DNA of 5,496 nt from Verrucomicrobiota bacterium (GTDB lineage: Bacteria > Verrucomicrobiota > Verrucomicrobiia > Limisphaerales > JAGWYX01), in NCBI GenBank assembly GCA_018969165.1, contig JAGWYX010000326.1:1-5496 (forward strand), read 5' to 3'. Made by a program: the position numbers and the translations under genes. Positions 4,570 to 5,496 of this stretch are shown one piece after another. The notes below the pieces were generated by a model. It was given only the letters and a program-made list of their open reading frames with translations. It ran no database searches and was not told the origin of the DNA. Every line of letters starts with the position of its first letter. Position 1 is the first letter of the stretch.

Positions 4570-5496
4570 ATGAAACGGCGGTTGCAGGGTTTGGTTTTTG
4601 CCCTGCTGTGCGTTCCGGGTGCGGTTTACGGCGCCGAGACGGCCGCGACGCGGTTGTTCTGTCTGTCGCTCCAATTCCAGACCGCGACGATGACCGGGTT
4701 TGGCAACACCTACACGCTGCAGTTGACCACGGCCTCATCGGCCGCGCCGCCCAACGGCGAATTGGCGCCGCTGTTCAATCCGCAGGACCCGCGGCTCTAC
4801 GGGAGCGGCTTTGTGTTCGTGGACCCGACGTTCAACACGCCGGAGTACGGCACGATGAACGTTGACCTGCCGCCATTCAGCGATGTCAATTCCAACGGGT
4901 TCGATGATTTCTTCGAAGTCAGCCAGGGCGTCGCCGGTGCTTCCACCTCGGGCAGCTACGACATCACCGGGGTTGACAATGGCAGCGTTGCCGCCACTTG
5001 GTCGCGCGCCGCCGGGTCGGCCGTGGGCACGTGCAACCTGAGCCTGACCAGCTCGTCGTTCGGTCCGTTGGGGACTTTCGTCGCCCCGTTCACGGTCCTG
5101 GAATACACCGGTCCGCTCCGTTACACGCCCGGCAGCAACGCCGTGACCGGGACGGTCGTGCTGGCGCAAACGGGGAGCCCCACCCACACGCTGGCCGGGC
5201 CGGTGATCTTCGACAAGATCGCCACCAACCGGTTCAATCAACTCCTCCTGCAGCCCGGCACGTGGACCAACGCGGCGAACCTGACGTTGAGTTTCACCAA
5301 CGCCATGATCCTGCGGGACCCGATCCTGGGCACCAATTACTACGGCACGCTCTGGTTTGCGACCGGCGACCCGGCCACGCCGGAGCCGGATTACCAACTG
5401 TGGGCCATCTCGATCGACGACACCAACGACGCCAACACGAATGGCATTCCGGATTTCAGCGATGACCCCGTCCCGGCGTCCGCCCCACCGCCGCTT
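4570..5496 (+). CDS. Secreted protein of unknown function with two EF-hand-like calcium loops, C-terminus missing
   Basis: The frame is open from the ATG at 4570 to the window end (309 residues) with no stop, so the gene continues. The N-terminus is a typical Sec signal peptide: KRR at residues 2-4, a hydrophobic core at about 8-19, and likely cleavage near VYG-A at 21-22. The mature part is rich in Thr, Ser, Gly and Asn with alternating hydrophobic residues, suggesting beta-sheet structure. Two 12-residue loops fit the calcium pattern D-x-N-x-N-G-hydrophobic-x-D-x-x-acid: D105 to E116 (DVNSNGFDDFFE) and D287 to D298 (DANTNGIPDFSD). Such loops are common in exported Verrucomicrobiota proteins and resemble thrombospondin type 3 or dockerin calcium sites. 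A Pro/Ala stretch begins at about 300, possibly a linker to a further domain. I do not recognise the family. No clear Shine-Dalgarno or promoter lies in the 34 bp after the upstream T-tract. Confidence 0.8.
   Translation, partial: MKRRLQGLVFALLCVPGAVYGAETAATRLFCLSLQFQTATMTGFGNTYTLQLTTASSAAPPNGELAPLFNPQDPRLYGSGFVFVDPTFNTPEYGTMNVDLPPFSDVNSNGFDDFFEVSQGVAGASTSGSYDITGVDNGSVAATWSRAAGSAVGTCNLSLTSSSFGPLGTFVAPFTVLEYTGPLRYTPGSNAVTGTVVLAQTGSPTHTLAGPVIFDKIATNRFNQLLLQPGTWTNAANLTLSFTNAMILRDPILGTNYYGTLWFATGDPATPEPDYQLWAISIDDTNDANTNGIPDFSDDPVPASAPPPL

Noticed and set aside
4735..5397. A 220-codon minus-strand frame, and a 155-codon plus-strand frame at 4998-5465
   Set aside because: Both overlap the secreted-protein frame, which has a signal peptide and calcium loops. 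They show Arg/Gly/His-rich shadow composition.

Overview
The window is high-GC DNA, probably from a Verrucomicrobiota bacterium (Pedosphaerales/Limisphaerales-like); a planctomycete is the main alternative. This is an inference from three things: two adjacent Tat-exported sugar-metabolism type proteins, a secreted protein with D-x-N-x-N-G calcium-loop motifs, and a REP-like hairpin pair with A/T flanks. No rRNA, tRNA, CRISPR array, insertion sequence or integrase is visible.

Layout. Positions 1-1524 (minus strand) hold two co-directional genes. The first transcribed is a complete Gfo/Idh/MocA-family oxidoreductase (1524 to 211). After a 43-bp gap containing a strong GC hairpin comes the N-terminus of a second Tat-exported protein (167 to the window edge), possibly a TIM-barrel sugar isomerase/epimerase. 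A good sigma-70-like promoter (1554-1582, minus) drives the pair, with a perfect 13-bp palindrome just upstream of its -35 box. Positions 1525-1878 form a divergent intergenic region that also holds a weaker candidate promoter for the plus-strand gene.

Positions 1879-4308 (plus) encode an 809-residue membrane-bound proton-pumping pyrophosphatase. All catalytic motifs are present, including the lysine that marks K+-independent enzymes. The sequence is divergent: it has an N-terminal signal-like segment, altered motif surroundings and an extended loop. It resembles what has been described for the divergent H+-PPase group typified by Chlorobium limicola and Cellulomonas fimi. Positions 4309-4569 hold a short hairpin and then a large, nearly perfect inverted repeat, two copies of a REP-like hairpin unit flanked by A5 and T5, which probably acts as a bidirectional terminator. 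Positions 4570-5496 (plus) encode the first 309 residues of an unrecognised secreted protein with two EF-hand-like calcium loops, running off the window.

How they work together: the two minus-strand genes probably act in extracytoplasmic carbohydrate or polyol conversion. The pyrophosphatase is a stand-alone energy-conservation gene recovering PPi energy as a proton gradient. The last gene is a separate envelope or extracellular protein. Nothing in the sequence ties the three units into one pathway, and I see no convincing new multi-gene system. The parts most worth a second look are the divergent pyrophosphatase and the inverted-repeat pair.
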